A stretch of 64,000 nucleotides of DNA from Afipia sp. 64-13 (GTDB taxonomy: Bacteria > Pseudomonadota > Alphaproteobacteria > Rhizobiales > Xanthobacteraceae), in the NCBI GenBank assembly GCA_001897755.1, contig MKUJ01000007.1, positions 54,003 to 118,002 of the forward strand, read 5' to 3'. The position numbers and the translations under genes were made by a program. Below the pieces are notes generated by a model. That model searched no databases, was not told where the DNA came from, and was given only the letters and a program-made list of their open reading frames with translations. Within the stretch, counting starts at the first letter, position 1, and each line of letters opens with the position of its first letter. Below, in pieces: positions 9,040 through 17,717 of this stretch.

Positions 9040-10065
9040 TCACTGATCGAAGCCGACCTTGTCCACCAGGGTCGACGCGGTCTTGCGATTCTCCGCGATC
9101 TTGGAGACCGGCAGCTTGTCGGCGTTGAGCGTTCCGTAGCCGGCGATTGTCGGATTGACCGCAACGCCGGCGCGAATGGGATATTCGTAATTCGCATCGG
9201 CGTACATTTTCTGCGCGGTCTCCCCCGCCAGCCACTCGATCAGTTTCACGCCGTTGGCCTTGTTCGGCGCGTTCTTCATCAGCAGTACGCCGGACAAGTT
9301 CACATGGGTGCCGCCGCCCGCGAAGGTCGGCAGGATCACCTTGGTGGCTTCCGCCCACGGCTTCTTGTCCGGGTCGTTGTTCATCATCAGCGCCCAGTAA
9401 TAGGTGTTGCCGATGCCGAGGTCGCATTTGCCGGCCGCGACATCGCGCGCGGTCTCGCGGTCGCCGCCGGAGGGCTTCTGCGCCAGATTGGCCTTCACGC
9501 CGCGCAGCCATTCCTCGGCCTTGGCCTCGCCGTGATGGGCGACATAGGCGGCGAACAGCGCGTTGTTGTAGATGTGCTGGCCGGAGCGGATGCAGATCTT
9601 GCCCTTCCACTTCGGGTCCGCGAGCTCCTCATAGGTGATCGCATCCTGCTTCACCCGATCCTTCGATGCGTAGATCACGCGCGCGCGCATCGAGATCCCG
9701 GCCCAGTGGCCATCCGGATCGCGATACTGCGCCGGCACGGTCTTGTCGATGATTTCGGACTTGATCGGCTGGGTAATCTCGGCTTTCACCGCGCCGTCGA
9801 TGCGGCCGATATCGACCGTCAGCATCACGTCCGCCGGGCTGTTGGCGCCCTCGGCCTTGATGCGCTGCTCGAGGCCGGAGCTTGCCGACACCACGTTGAC
9901 CTTGATGCCGGTGTCCTTGGTGAAGGCATCGAACAGCGGCTGCATCAGTTTGGTTTCGCGGTAGCTGTAGACGTTGACCTCGCCCGATTGGGCCGAGGCG
10001 GGCGCTGCGCTCCAGACAAACGCGCACGCCAGGATCGCTGCACCGGTGGGACGAAAATGCGACAT
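9040..10065 (-). CDS. Iron(III) ABC transporter periplasmic binding protein (FbpA/FutA-like)
   Basis: A 341-residue secreted binding protein with a signal peptide ending near ASAQS at residues 24-27. The mature start (GEVNVYSYRETKLMQPLFDAF) is typical of the FutA/FbpA ferric-binding family. GNTYYWALMMNNDP and the C-terminal YEYPIRAGVAVNPTI also match; the YY-type tyrosines of this family bind Fe(III). It captures iron in the periplasm and hands it to the fused permease encoded downstream. No clear Fur or Irr box was found upstream. Confidence 0.88.
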   Translation of the reverse strand: MSHFRPTGAAILACAFVWSAAPASAQSGEVNVYSYRETKLMQPLFDAFTKDTGIKVNVVSASSGLEQRIKAEGANSPADVMLTVDIGRIDGAVKAEITQPIKSEIIDKTVPAQYRDPDGHWAGISMRARVIYASKDRVKQDAITYEELADPKWKGKICIRSGQHIYNNALFAAYVAHHGEAKAEEWLRGVKANLAQKPSGGDRETARDVAAGKCDLGIGNTYYWALMMNNDPDKKPWAEATKVILPTFAGGGTHVNLSGVLLMKNAPNKANGVKLIEWLAGETAQKMYADANYEYPIRAGVAVNPTIAGYGTLNADKLPVSKIAENRKTASTLVDKVGFDQ

Positions 10066-10165
10066 GGGAAGCTCCGCCGAATATGAAAACAGTCTCGCTG
10101 CGGCGCGGGCTTGCTGACGCGGCGCGCGAGGCCTGTCCTTATCTAGCGTGCGGATGAAAAGGTGA

Positions 10166-10186
10166 TGCGCGACGCAGTGTCGCGCA
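10166..10186. promoter_or_regulatory. 8-bp inverted repeat in the sensor kinase/fbpA gap
   Basis: TGCGCGAC and GTCGCGCA are separated by five bases in the 181-bp gap downstream of the kinase gene and upstream of the iron-binding-protein gene. It lacks a U-run, so an operator is as likely as a terminator. The regulator is unknown. Confidence 0.3.
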
Positions 10187-10246
10187 ATGCTCTGTTTATA
10201 GGAATTCCAGAGCGCGGTCGGTGTTTGTGGTCAAAGTGCGGGCCGC

Positions 10247-13200
10247 TCAGATGGCTTGCGCTGTCGTATGCGCGAAAACCACCTCGATCAGCGTGCCGAT
10301 TTGCGGCGCGCTCTTGATGTGGAACTGGCCGCCATTGGCTTCAACCAGGGCCTTGGTCAGCGGCAGGCTGACGCTGTTGTTCGACAGCAGGTGATCGGAT
10401 GCCGCCGGCGTGTGGAACGGCGCCATGGCTGCGGCAATTTCGCTCTCGTTCAGCCCGTGGCCGGTGTCGCGCACCCGCAGCACCACGTCGCCGCGATCGG
10501 TCAGCGCGGTGGAGACGATCACCTGGCCGCCGGCATTGGCGAGGTGGATCGAGTTGCCGATCAGGTTGAGCGCGATCTGCCGCAGGGCGCGGGTATCGGC
10601 CCGCACGGTCGGGAGCGCATGCGCGAGCGAGGTCCGGATGATGATGCGTTCGCGATTGGCTTGGGGCTGCATCACCGCGACGCACTGTTCGATCAGTGGA
10701 TTGATGTCCTGATCGACCAAGGCAAGATCGAGCTTGCCGGATTCGATCCGGGACAGGTTGAGCATGTCCTCGATGATGGCGATGACGCGCTCGCCCGAGG
10801 CGCGGATGTCCTTCATGTAGTCGACATAGCGCTCATTGCCGAGCGGCCCGAACCGTTCGTCGATCATCACCTCGGAAAATCCGATGATGGCGTTGACCGG
10901 CGCGCGGATCTCGTGGCTGAGGCGCGTCAGCATTTCCGCTTTTGCATTGGCGAGTTGATCGTTGCTGCGGCGGGCCGATTGGGGTTCGCCTGTCCGGACC
11001 GGCGATGTGTCGCGGAAGATCGCAAAATAGCGGCCGGTTTCGGCGCCGGTGCGGCCGACCGTCATCGACAGCGGCACGGTGCTGCCGCTCGGCGTGCGGC
11101 CGAGCACCTCGCGTCCCTGATCGAGCAGGCTCGCCACGCCCGAAGCCTTGATGCCGTCGATATAATCGAGGATGGCGCGCTGGCTTTCCGGCGCGAACAG
11201 CTCGGTCAGCGGGCGGCCTTTGACGTCGCCGCTGCGCACGTTGAACAGCGCCTCCGCGCTGCGGTTGCAGGAACTGATATGACCGGCTGCGTCGAAGATC
11301 AGGATGCCCTCGGCCGTGGTCTCCAGGATGGCCGCCATCTCATCCGCTCCGATCTGGTCGGCGGATGCCGCAGCAGCGGTTGGCGCGAGATCGCGCTGGG
11401 GGTGGACATTCTGCGCGGGCGCGAAAATCAGCGCATGCGCGCTTTCACCGTCCCATGTCACGGCATGCAGGCGCGCGGGCGCGGCCGCCGTGCCTGACGT
11501 TGAAATCAGCACCGGCGTGCCGCCTTGCGTCGTTTCGTCGGAATTGCCCGGCTCGACGTACAAGGCATCAAGGCCACCCGCCTCGTCGAGCGCGGCGAGG
11601 CTCGCAAAGCCGGTGTGCTCGAGGAAGGCGCGGTTGGCGTGGATCAGCCGGTCGATCTGATAGATCAGCATGCCGACCGGAATGTGATCGAGCAATTGCC
11701 CGTCTTGCGTTGCGTACGCATGCAGCGGGAGATCGGGCTGCTCCACCATCGGTGAGGACGGAGAGTGCCCGGCCGGAGAAGTCGGTGCGCTTGCATCGGC
11801 CGCCACTGCGTCGTCCGTTTTGGCGTCCTGCTGCGGGATATCGGATGCGCGGTTGCTGTCGGCTTCGAGCCGTGCGGACAACTGCCGGGCGATTTCGTGA
11901 AAGGCGCTGTTCTCGGTCGCCGTCAGCGACGGCGCGCGGGTGTCCTGAGCCGAGGGAAACAGCACGACATTGGCGGGTGTATCCTCGGCAGATGTATCCA
12001 CGGTGTGGTCCGTTTCAGTAGGTGAAGGCGGGGTTTCGATCACGGCGGGCGGTTCGCTGCCCGGGGCGGGATCCGGTGCGAACGTCGCATGCTGGCTCGC
12101 GGTTGTCTGCGCCGGCGACGATGGAACCTGTGGTGATGCTGTGGATGGCGGATTGCCGAACAGCGCATCGTGTCGGCGCTGCGCGGCGAGGCGCGTCAAT
12201 CCTTCCAGATCGCGGCAGATGCCGAATCCGCGATAGCCGGCGAATTGCCGGTCGCGATCGTAGACCGGCAGGCCCGACAGCTCGACCGGCAGGCGCGCAC
12301 CCAGACCGTCAACGGGCCAGTTGACGGCGATGCCGCTCCAGGTCGCGCGGGGTGCGATCGCAGCGGCCACGCGGCCTTCCGGATCGAGGTCGAGCGCTTC
12401 GGCGAGCTCGTTCCACAGCCGGCCGAACGCAGCGGCGGTGCGCCAGCCGATCAGGCGCGTGAATTCATCCGAACCGAGCGAGAAGCGGCCATCGGCATCC
12501 ATCTGCCACATGAAACGCAGCGGGTGACGTCGCCGCGGAGACCATGACTCGTCATCGAAGGGAGCGCTGGCTGTAGTTTGCCCCCCAGATGGGCGATGTT
12601 CCGACGGAGGAGGCGTTGTCGTTGGAGAAGGCGACACGTCGGTCTCCGTGGGGTGTGCTTCGATGGCGTCGGATAAGACGTGATTGGGGTCGTTGTCGTT
12701 CCATTCCGCCTCCGATGTGTCCGCAGGCGTATCCATCGGCGATTCGGGGGCGACAAACGAATCCAGAGCGGATGGCGACGCTTCCACTGCGGCGGAAGTC
12801 GTTTCCAAGGCGCCCTCGCACGTCCGTTCACCGGGTTGAACGGGTGGCGGAGATGCGGTCTCCGCGATCGTGTTTTCGATACCGGACGGCGCGATCAGTC
12901 CGACGATGCCGGACTCTGCATCGAGACCGACACGATACAGGGTGATCGGGCCGAACGATGTGGAAACGGTGACCGGATCGCGGCTCGCGCCTTGCGGCGG
13001 CAGCCGCATCTCCGGTGCATCGGCCGCAAAGTCCGGCAGCGATCCGGCGGCGCGATTGCCGCCGACCAGTCTGCCGTCGCGTGTGAAGGCGAGTGCGGGG
13101 TTATCCAGTCCCTCGATCAGGGCGGTCAGCCGTTCCTCCAGCGGAAGCACGCGGCCGGCGGGCTGCGCCGCTGCGACAAGAATGCCAACGCCGTTGCCGA

Positions 13201-13522
13201 AAGCGAGACGGGCGCATGCGCAGGTCATCAGGTTGCCCGGTGCTGCGCCAAATCCGCGCAGGCGTTCGAGGCGCAATGCGCCGGTTGGCGACAGGCGCCC
13301 GGCGAGCTGCGTCACCTGGCGGCGGTGCGGATCGGCGGGCCCGATCGCTTTGTCCGCCAGCGCGCGCTGGTCGGGAACGCCGAGAAATTTCAACCCGGCG
13401 GCATTGGCCCACAGAATCCGCGCGCCATCGCTCGACCAGATCAACGCCGGGGCGCTGCTGAGGGCGTGAGCCGCGAGTTTTGGGTCGCGGATGGTCTGCA
13501 ATGACAGATCGACCGGGTTCAT
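10247..13522 (-). CDS. Large PAS-domain sensor histidine kinase, PdhS-like
   Basis: A 1091-residue kinase without obvious membrane segments. The N-terminal PAS-like region (ALIWSSDGARILWANAAGLKFLG) is followed by a long acidic, Pro/Ser/Thr-rich stretch and at least two further PAS domains. One begins DHIPVGMLIYQIDRLIHANRAFLEHTG and another ILETTAEGILIFDAAGHISSCN. The phospho-acceptor helix is LSHEIRAPVNAIIGFSEVM, with the histidine near residue 868, then an N-box (NLIGNSIHLA) and G1 box (DTGHGL). The canonical G2 motif GxGL is replaced by NSVSLPL. Length and acceptor sequence resemble PdhS, a kinase/phosphatase of the DivK-CtrA cell-cycle system; this assignment is by resemblance only. Confidence 0.85.
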   Translation of the reverse strand: MNPVDLSLQTIRDPKLAAHALSSAPALIWSSDGARILWANAAGLKFLGVPDQRALADKAIGPADPHRRQVTQLAGRLSPTGALRLERLRGFGAAPGNLMTCACARLAFGNGVGILVAAAQPAGRVLPLEERLTALIEGLDNPALAFTRDGRLVGGNRAAGSLPDFAADAPEMRLPPQGASRDPVTVSTSFGPITLYRVGLDAESGIVGLIAPSGIENTIAETASPPPVQPGERTCEGALETTSAAVEASPSALDSFVAPESPMDTPADTSEAEWNDNDPNHVLSDAIEAHPTETDVSPSPTTTPPPSEHRPSGGQTTASAPFDDESWSPRRRHPLRFMWQMDADGRFSLGSDEFTRLIGWRTAAAFGRLWNELAEALDLDPEGRVAAAIAPRATWSGIAVNWPVDGLGARLPVELSGLPVYDRDRQFAGYRGFGICRDLEGLTRLAAQRRHDALFGNPPSTASPQVPSSPAQTTASQHATFAPDPAPGSEPPAVIETPPSPTETDHTVDTSAEDTPANVVLFPSAQDTRAPSLTATENSAFHEIARQLSARLEADSNRASDIPQQDAKTDDAVAADASAPTSPAGHSPSSPMVEQPDLPLHAYATQDGQLLDHIPVGMLIYQIDRLIHANRAFLEHTGFASLAALDEAGGLDALYVEPGNSDETTQGGTPVLISTSGTAAAPARLHAVTWDGESAHALIFAPAQNVHPQRDLAPTAAAASADQIGADEMAAILETTAEGILIFDAAGHISSCNRSAEALFNVRSGDVKGRPLTELFAPESQRAILDYIDGIKASGVASLLDQGREVLGRTPSGSTVPLSMTVGRTGAETGRYFAIFRDTSPVRTGEPQSARRSNDQLANAKAEMLTRLSHEIRAPVNAIIGFSEVMIDERFGPLGNERYVDYMKDIRASGERVIAIIEDMLNLSRIESGKLDLALVDQDINPLIEQCVAVMQPQANRERIIIRTSLAHALPTVRADTRALRQIALNLIGNSIHLANAGGQVIVSTALTDRGDVVLRVRDTGHGLNESEIAAAMAPFHTPAASDHLLSNNSVSLPLTKALVEANGGQFHIKSAPQIGTLIEVVFAHTTAQAI

Positions 13523-13868
13523 GCTGTCTCGTCGGGCGTCTTTCGCAAGGGAGGATGTGCCGGCCTCGGGCCGTGCGTAGTCTTAACAAATGATTATCAG
13601 GAGCAGGGGAGCCTAATCCACGGCAACGGGCCGCTCCTGCCTGCGAAACCGCCGATAACCTTAATTCGTGGCTCGGGGGAGTGAACCTTGGGGCGAGCCA
13701 AACCGTTGCAAAAAATATTCAAAGGTTCACGATGCGTGCCTGAAGGTTGTCATGGCGGCCGCGCATGCTGCGGTGGCGATTTGCGATCTGGACCTCCGAA
13801 TCCAAGCGAGGCCACCGCCCGGCGCGGCGCAGGACGCGGACGGAAGCGATTCAACAGGAGCGATTCAC
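13523..13868. other. Divergent intergenic region, sensor kinase/phasin
   Basis: This stretch separates the divergent kinase and first phasin genes. An open frame runs through it into the phasin gene from 13668, but the strong ribosome site at 13853-13860 favours the internal start. I see an A-rich segment (GCAAAAAATATTCAAAG) but no convincing operator or RNA gene. Confidence 0.4.
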
Positions 13869-14246
13869 ATGGCTGACGGCAACGAACGGTTCGAAATCCC
13901 AAAAGAGATGCGCTCCATGGCGGAAGCCAGCTTCGATCAGGCCCGCAAGGCGTTCGAGGCCTTCATGGGGACCGCGCAGCAAACGGCGACCACGTTTAAC
14001 GGCACCGGCGAGGCCGCCAGGGCGAATGCCAAGGAGATCAGCGCCAAGGCCATCACCTTCGCGGAAAAGAACGTGCAGGCCTCTCTGGCCTATGCGCAGC
14101 AGTTGATCCATGCCACCGACCTCGCCGAGGTCATGCGGCTGCATGCCGAGTATGTCCAGACCCAGATGCGCACGCTGGCCGATCAGGCGTCGGAAATCGG
14201 GCAGGCGGTGACCAGGGCCGCGCTCGACGCCACCAAGCCGAAATAG
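13869..14246 (+). CDS. Phasin family protein (PHB granule-associated)
   Basis: A 125-residue helical protein of the phasin family that coats polyhydroxybutyrate granules. The pattern FDQARKAFEAFMGTAQQTA, the central AKAITFAEKNVQASLAYAQQL and the C-terminal EYVQTQMRTLADQASEIGQ are characteristic. The ORF track starts at 13668, but AACAGGAGCG eight bases before the ATG at 13869 and the normal phasin length fix the start. A second phasin gene follows. The gap between them holds two strong palindromes that may bind a PHB-responsive repressor. Confidence 0.9.
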   Translation: MADGNERFEIPKEMRSMAEASFDQARKAFEAFMGTAQQTATTFNGTGEAARANAKEISAKAITFAEKNVQASLAYAQQLIHATDLAEVMRLHAEYVQTQMRTLADQASEIGQAVTRAALDATKPK

Positions 14247-14275
14247 CGGGGCGGATTTCGGGTACTCAATATGTA

Positions 14276-14291
14276 AGGTATTTAAATACCT
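14276..14291. promoter_or_regulatory. 16-bp perfect palindrome between phasin genes
   Basis: AGGTATTTAAATACCT is a perfect uninterrupted dyad lying 30 bp after the first phasin stop and about 145 bp before the second phasin start. An uninterrupted dyad is a typical dimeric repressor or activator site rather than a terminator. Confidence 0.5.
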
Positions 14292-14294
14292 GAA

Positions 14295-14324
14295 GTGCAT
14301 TGCAATATTTTTATTGCAATGCAC
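14295..14324. promoter_or_regulatory. 12-bp inverted repeat with TGC-N3-GCA motifs between phasin genes
   Basis: The arms GTGCATTGCAAT and ATTGCAATGCAC flank a six-base AT-only spacer. Each arm contains a TGC-N3-GCA element, and TGC/GCA-rich dyads are described for PhaR-type regulators of phasin genes. It could also form an RNA hairpin, but the loop is AU-rich and no U-run follows the right arm. Confidence 0.5.
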
Positions 14325-14434
14325 AATAATGCTTCTATATTCATCACTGAGAAGCTGTTGGCGAGGGTCGCCACGGTGGCTGCGCCATTGCCTTCAGACC
14401 AGGCAGCTTGAAACCCAATCAAAGGATGTCTGCC

Positions 14435-14860
14435 ATGAGCTCCGATCCGTTCTCCACTGTCGTTCCGTTCCAGGTCCCTGAGCAGGTCCGCGCTTTCGCT
14501 GAAACCGGCGTGAGCCACGCGCGCGAGGGCTACCAGAAGTTCAAGGCTGTCGCCGAGACCAACAACGAAGCCATTGAGGCGGCCTGCGCGTCGGCTACCA
14601 AGGGCGTTGGCGACTTCACCGCCAAGCTGGTGGATATTGCCAAGGCCAACACCACTTCGGCCTTCGACTTCGCCCAGGCGCTGCTTGCGGTGAAAACCTT
14701 CCCGGAGGCGTTCGAGCTGCTGAACGAGCATGCCCGCAAGCAATTCGAGGCTGTCACCGCCCAGTCCAAGGATCTCACCGAACTCGGCCAGAAGCTGGCG
14801 ACCGAAACCGTCGAGCCGTTCAAGGCCGGCGCGGCGAAAGCGTTCAAGGCGGTCGGCTGA
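14435..14860 (+). CDS. Phasin family protein (second copy)
   Basis: A 141-residue phasin. The segments QVRAFAETGVSHAREGYQKF, ASATKGVGDFTAKLVDIAKAN and FELLNEHARKQFEAVTAQSK match the rhizobial phasin_2 type, longer than the first copy. The ORF track starts at 14408, but AAAGGA eight bases before the ATG at 14435 gives the better start (MSSDPFSTV). A strong terminator follows. Co-location of two divergent phasins suggests distinct size-control or storage roles on PHB granules, which is inference. Confidence 0.9.
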   Translation: MSSDPFSTVVPFQVPEQVRAFAETGVSHAREGYQKFKAVAETNNEAIEAACASATKGVGDFTAKLVDIAKANTTSAFDFAQALLAVKTFPEAFELLNEHARKQFEAVTAQSKDLTELGQKLATETVEPFKAGAAKAFKAVG

Positions 14861-14898
14861 TTTCGCCTGTCGCTGATTTCGTCTTTAAAAATTGAGAG

Positions 14899-14927
14899 AA
14901 GTCCGGGTCTTTGGCCCGGACTTTTTT
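14899..14927 (+). terminator. Rho-independent terminator of the phasin gene
   Basis: The GTCCGGG/CCCGGAC stem with extra A-T pairs is followed by six Ts, about 40 bp after the phasin stop. Confidence 0.85.
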
Positions 14928-15100
14928 GTCCAGCCTGCTTTTGTCGGGTCCGAACTTCTTGCCTCTGCCGTGACATCCACAATATGTCTGAAATCGGCGG
15001 AGCGGGGCCGGCCGAACAGCGACTCGGTCTTGCCAAAGTGCGGCGTTGCACCTAGTTTCCGCGCGTTCGCGCTCCTCCCCTGAGAGGTGGCCCGACGGAT

Positions 15101-15177
15101 GCAGTTGTAGCTCAGCTGGTTAGAGCGCCGGATTGTGGATCCGGAGGTCGGTGGTTCGATCCCACCCAACTGTACCA
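15101..15177 (+). tRNA. tRNA-His (anticodon GTG)
   Basis: A full cloverleaf can be folded: acceptor GCAGTTG/CAACTGT, anticodon stem CCGGA/TCCGG with loop TTGTGGA, a T-arm with TTCGATC, and an encoded CCA. The discriminator is A73, and no extra G at position -1 pairs with it; the first pair is G1-U72. This is the known alphaproteobacterial variant, in which histidyl-tRNA synthetase does not need G-1. It stands alone between the phasin terminator and the convergent MHYT gene. Confidence 0.95.
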
Positions 15178-15202
15178 TCCCCGTTCAGGTGGATTTTCAG
15201 TC

Positions 15203-17623
15203 TCAGCCAGCCTTTGCGATCGGCGGTCGTGTCGCCGCCCCGCCATGAGTCAGCTCGCGGAACTGACGGATCGATGCCGGCCGGCCGATCAGAAAACCTT
15301 GAATCCCGTCGCAGTTCTGATCCCGCAGGAATTGCAATTCGGCGGCGGTCTCCACGCCCTCGGCGAGGACCGGCAACCCCAGCCCGCGTCCCAGCGCAAG
15401 CACGGTGCGAACGATCGTCGCCGCCTGATCATTATGGTCGACAGATTTGATGAACGAGCCGTCGATCTTGATCTTGTCGAAGGGAAAGGCACGCAGGTTG
15501 GAGAGCGACGAATAGCCGGTCCCGAAATCGTCCATCGCGATCTGCACGCCAAGCGCCTTGATCTGCCGGAGGGAGAGCAGGGCACGGTTCAGTTCACGGA
15601 TGAGAGCCGTTTCGGTGATTTCGAGCTCGAGCCGGCGCGGCTCCAGACCGGTCTCCAGCAGAACGGTGTGAACCGTCTGCGCGAAATTGGGATCATAAAT
15701 CTGCATTGGCGAGACGTTCACTGCGACCATGAGCGGCTGCGTCCATGAGGCGGCCTCACGGCAGGCCTGGCGCAGCACCCATTCGCCGATCGTTGTGATC
15801 GCACCGGCTTCTTCCGCAATCGGAATGAAGACGGCGGGTGAGACGCTGCCGCGTTCGGGATGATGCCAGCGCAGGAGCGCCTCGAAGCCGGTCACCTGGC
15901 CGGTCTGAACGTCCAGTTGCGGTTGATAGACCAGTTGCAGTTCGTTGCGCGCGATGGCTTGGCGCAGATCGTGCTCGATCCGGCGGCGCTCGCGCATCTC
16001 ATGACCCATATCGGTCTCGAAGAAGCGGTACCCGCTGCGGCCTTCGGTCTTGACCCGGTAGAGCGCAGTGTCGGCATGAGTGAACAGCGTTTCCCGATCG
16101 GTTGCGTCGTCGGGATAGGTGGCGATGCCGATGCTGCATGAAATGCTGCCGGTTTCCGGGGTGTCGCCCTTGACCCGCAATGCGCTGAGAATCTGTTCGA
16201 CGAACGAGCGCGCGGTATCGGCCTCCGACAGCTCCGTCAGCATGATGGCGAATTCATCGCCGCCAAGGCGCGCCATCATGTGATTATCGTCCAGCAATCT
16301 CCCGACACGGCGGGCCACGGTCTGTAGTACCTTGTCGCCGGTGGCATGGCCGAACAGATCGTTGATCTCCTTGAAGCGGTCGAGGTCGAGACAGAGCACC
16401 GCGATCATCTTGTCCTGCGGACAGCGGGCGATTTCCTCTTCGAGCCGGCTGTTGAAATAAGTCCGGTTCGGCAGCGACGTCAGCGCATCGTGATGCGCGA
16501 GATAACGGATGTGCTGTTCGCTCTTGCGTCGAGCCCGCAGGTCGCGCACCGCGAGAACCTGCGCGGGGCGTCCGGCATAGTCGATTTGCCGGCGCATGAT
16601 TTCGGCAGGAATCATCGAGCCGTCGTGACGACGCAGATTGGTTTCCAGCGCCTGATTTGATTTTGCGAAAAGGCTGGTGCGCGCCGCATCGTCCGTGAGC
16701 CAGGACTCGACACTGGAGCCGGCAAGTCTCGCGGCCGGCTGACCGATCAGAGTGGCGAAGCTGTCGTTGACCGTCACGATGACGTTGCCGTCGCAAACGA
16801 CAAGACCTTCCACTGCTGCATTGGCGAGACCGTGCATGCGGTCCGCTTCGCGCTCGGCGCGATGGCGCTCCCGTACATCAAGCGCAACGGCTCCGAGGGC
16901 CAGCAGGATGATGATGAAGCTTGCCACGCAGACCAGAATAGCCAGCGGCGTCGTCGGCAGGGCGGTGGATGACACCGATTGAGTGGGGTCCGGAAGGATC
17001 GAGACGGCCGCCATGCCGGTAAAGTGATGGCTGCAGACCGCCAGCGTCAGGAGGATGGCGCCGGCAGCCCGCCATCGGCTGGATTCGCTATGAAGCACAA
17101 CAGCGAGCGCGGCAGCGCCGAGCACGGCGCCAAGCGCGATCGATACCGCGACCAGGTCCATATCCCAGATCAGCGTGCCTGCGATCTCGAATGCGGCCAT
17201 GCCTGTGTAGTGCATCGCGGCAATGCCGCCTGCGACGAATGCGCCGCCGACCCACGGTCCATGACGCCAATCGGCAATGGCGATTCCGAATCCGATGCCT
17301 GTCAGCAGGATTGCTGCGACCAGAGAGGTGAAGGTCAGCGCGATATTGTAGCCGCTCGGAACGCCCGGCGTAAAAGCCAGCATGGCGATGAAATGCGTTG
17401 CCCAGATTCCGAAGCCGATGGCGATGGCGGCAACGCCGAGCCACAACATTCGCATCCGGTTATGGCTGCCGATGGCGTGGTGCAACAGGCGCGTCGCGGC
17501 AAACGACGAAAGCGTACAGATGAATGCGGCGAGGACAACCAGTCTCAGGTCATGCGCCGTCGCGATGCAGTTGTAGACTTTCAGCATGATGTCGGGTGCC
17601 CAGGTAAAATGGTCCGGCACCAT
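15203..17623 (-). CDS. MHYT-PAS-GGDEF-EAL cyclic di-GMP signalling protein
   Basis: An 806-residue membrane protein. Residues 15-245 or so form a seven-helix MHYT sensor with the repeated motifs ATHFIAM, MHYTGMAA and HHFTGMAA, thought to bind copper and sense O2, CO or NO. A PAS domain (AAVEGLVVCDGNVIVTVNDSF) follows, then a GGDEF domain (ARLGGDEFAIML) and an EAL domain (GFEALLRW, LEITE, MDDFGTGYSSL, VLAEGVET). Both active sites look intact. The RxxD inhibitory site at the normal spacing before GGDEF is absent. The start may be the Met at 17587 (MLKVYNC), which puts the first helix closer to the N-terminus. Confidence 0.92.
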   Translation of the reverse strand: MVPDHFTWAPDIMLKVYNCIATAHDLRLVVLAAFICTLSSFAATRLLHHAIGSHNRMRMLWLGVAAIAIGFGIWATHFIAMLAFTPGVPSGYNIALTFTSLVAAILLTGIGFGIAIADWRHGPWVGGAFVAGGIAAMHYTGMAAFEIAGTLIWDMDLVAVSIALGAVLGAAALAVVLHSESSRWRAAGAILLTLAVCSHHFTGMAAVSILPDPTQSVSSTALPTTPLAILVCVASFIIILLALGAVALDVRERHRAEREADRMHGLANAAVEGLVVCDGNVIVTVNDSFATLIGQPAARLAGSSVESWLTDDAARTSLFAKSNQALETNLRRHDGSMIPAEIMRRQIDYAGRPAQVLAVRDLRARRKSEQHIRYLAHHDALTSLPNRTYFNSRLEEEIARCPQDKMIAVLCLDLDRFKEINDLFGHATGDKVLQTVARRVGRLLDDNHMMARLGGDEFAIMLTELSEADTARSFVEQILSALRVKGDTPETGSISCSIGIATYPDDATDRETLFTHADTALYRVKTEGRSGYRFFETDMGHEMRERRRIEHDLRQAIARNELQLVYQPQLDVQTGQVTGFEALLRWHHPERGSVSPAVFIPIAEEAGAITTIGEWVLRQACREAASWTQPLMVAVNVSPMQIYDPNFAQTVHTVLLETGLEPRRLELEITETALIRELNRALLSLRQIKALGVQIAMDDFGTGYSSLSNLRAFPFDKIKIDGSFIKSVDHNDQAATIVRTVLALGRGLGLPVLAEGVETAAELQFLRDQNCDGIQGFLIGRPASIRQFRELTHGGAATRPPIAKAG

Positions 17624-17717
17624 AGGAAGGGATTACGTAACAACTCGTGAATCGACGGGTAACCGTACGTAAACCATCACGCTTTCAGCGAAAATGAACG
17701 CTCGGCATCTCGAATTT

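Noticed and set aside
13668-13868. Upstream extension of the first phasin ORF
   Set aside because: A strong ribosome site and normal phasin length place the start at 13869.
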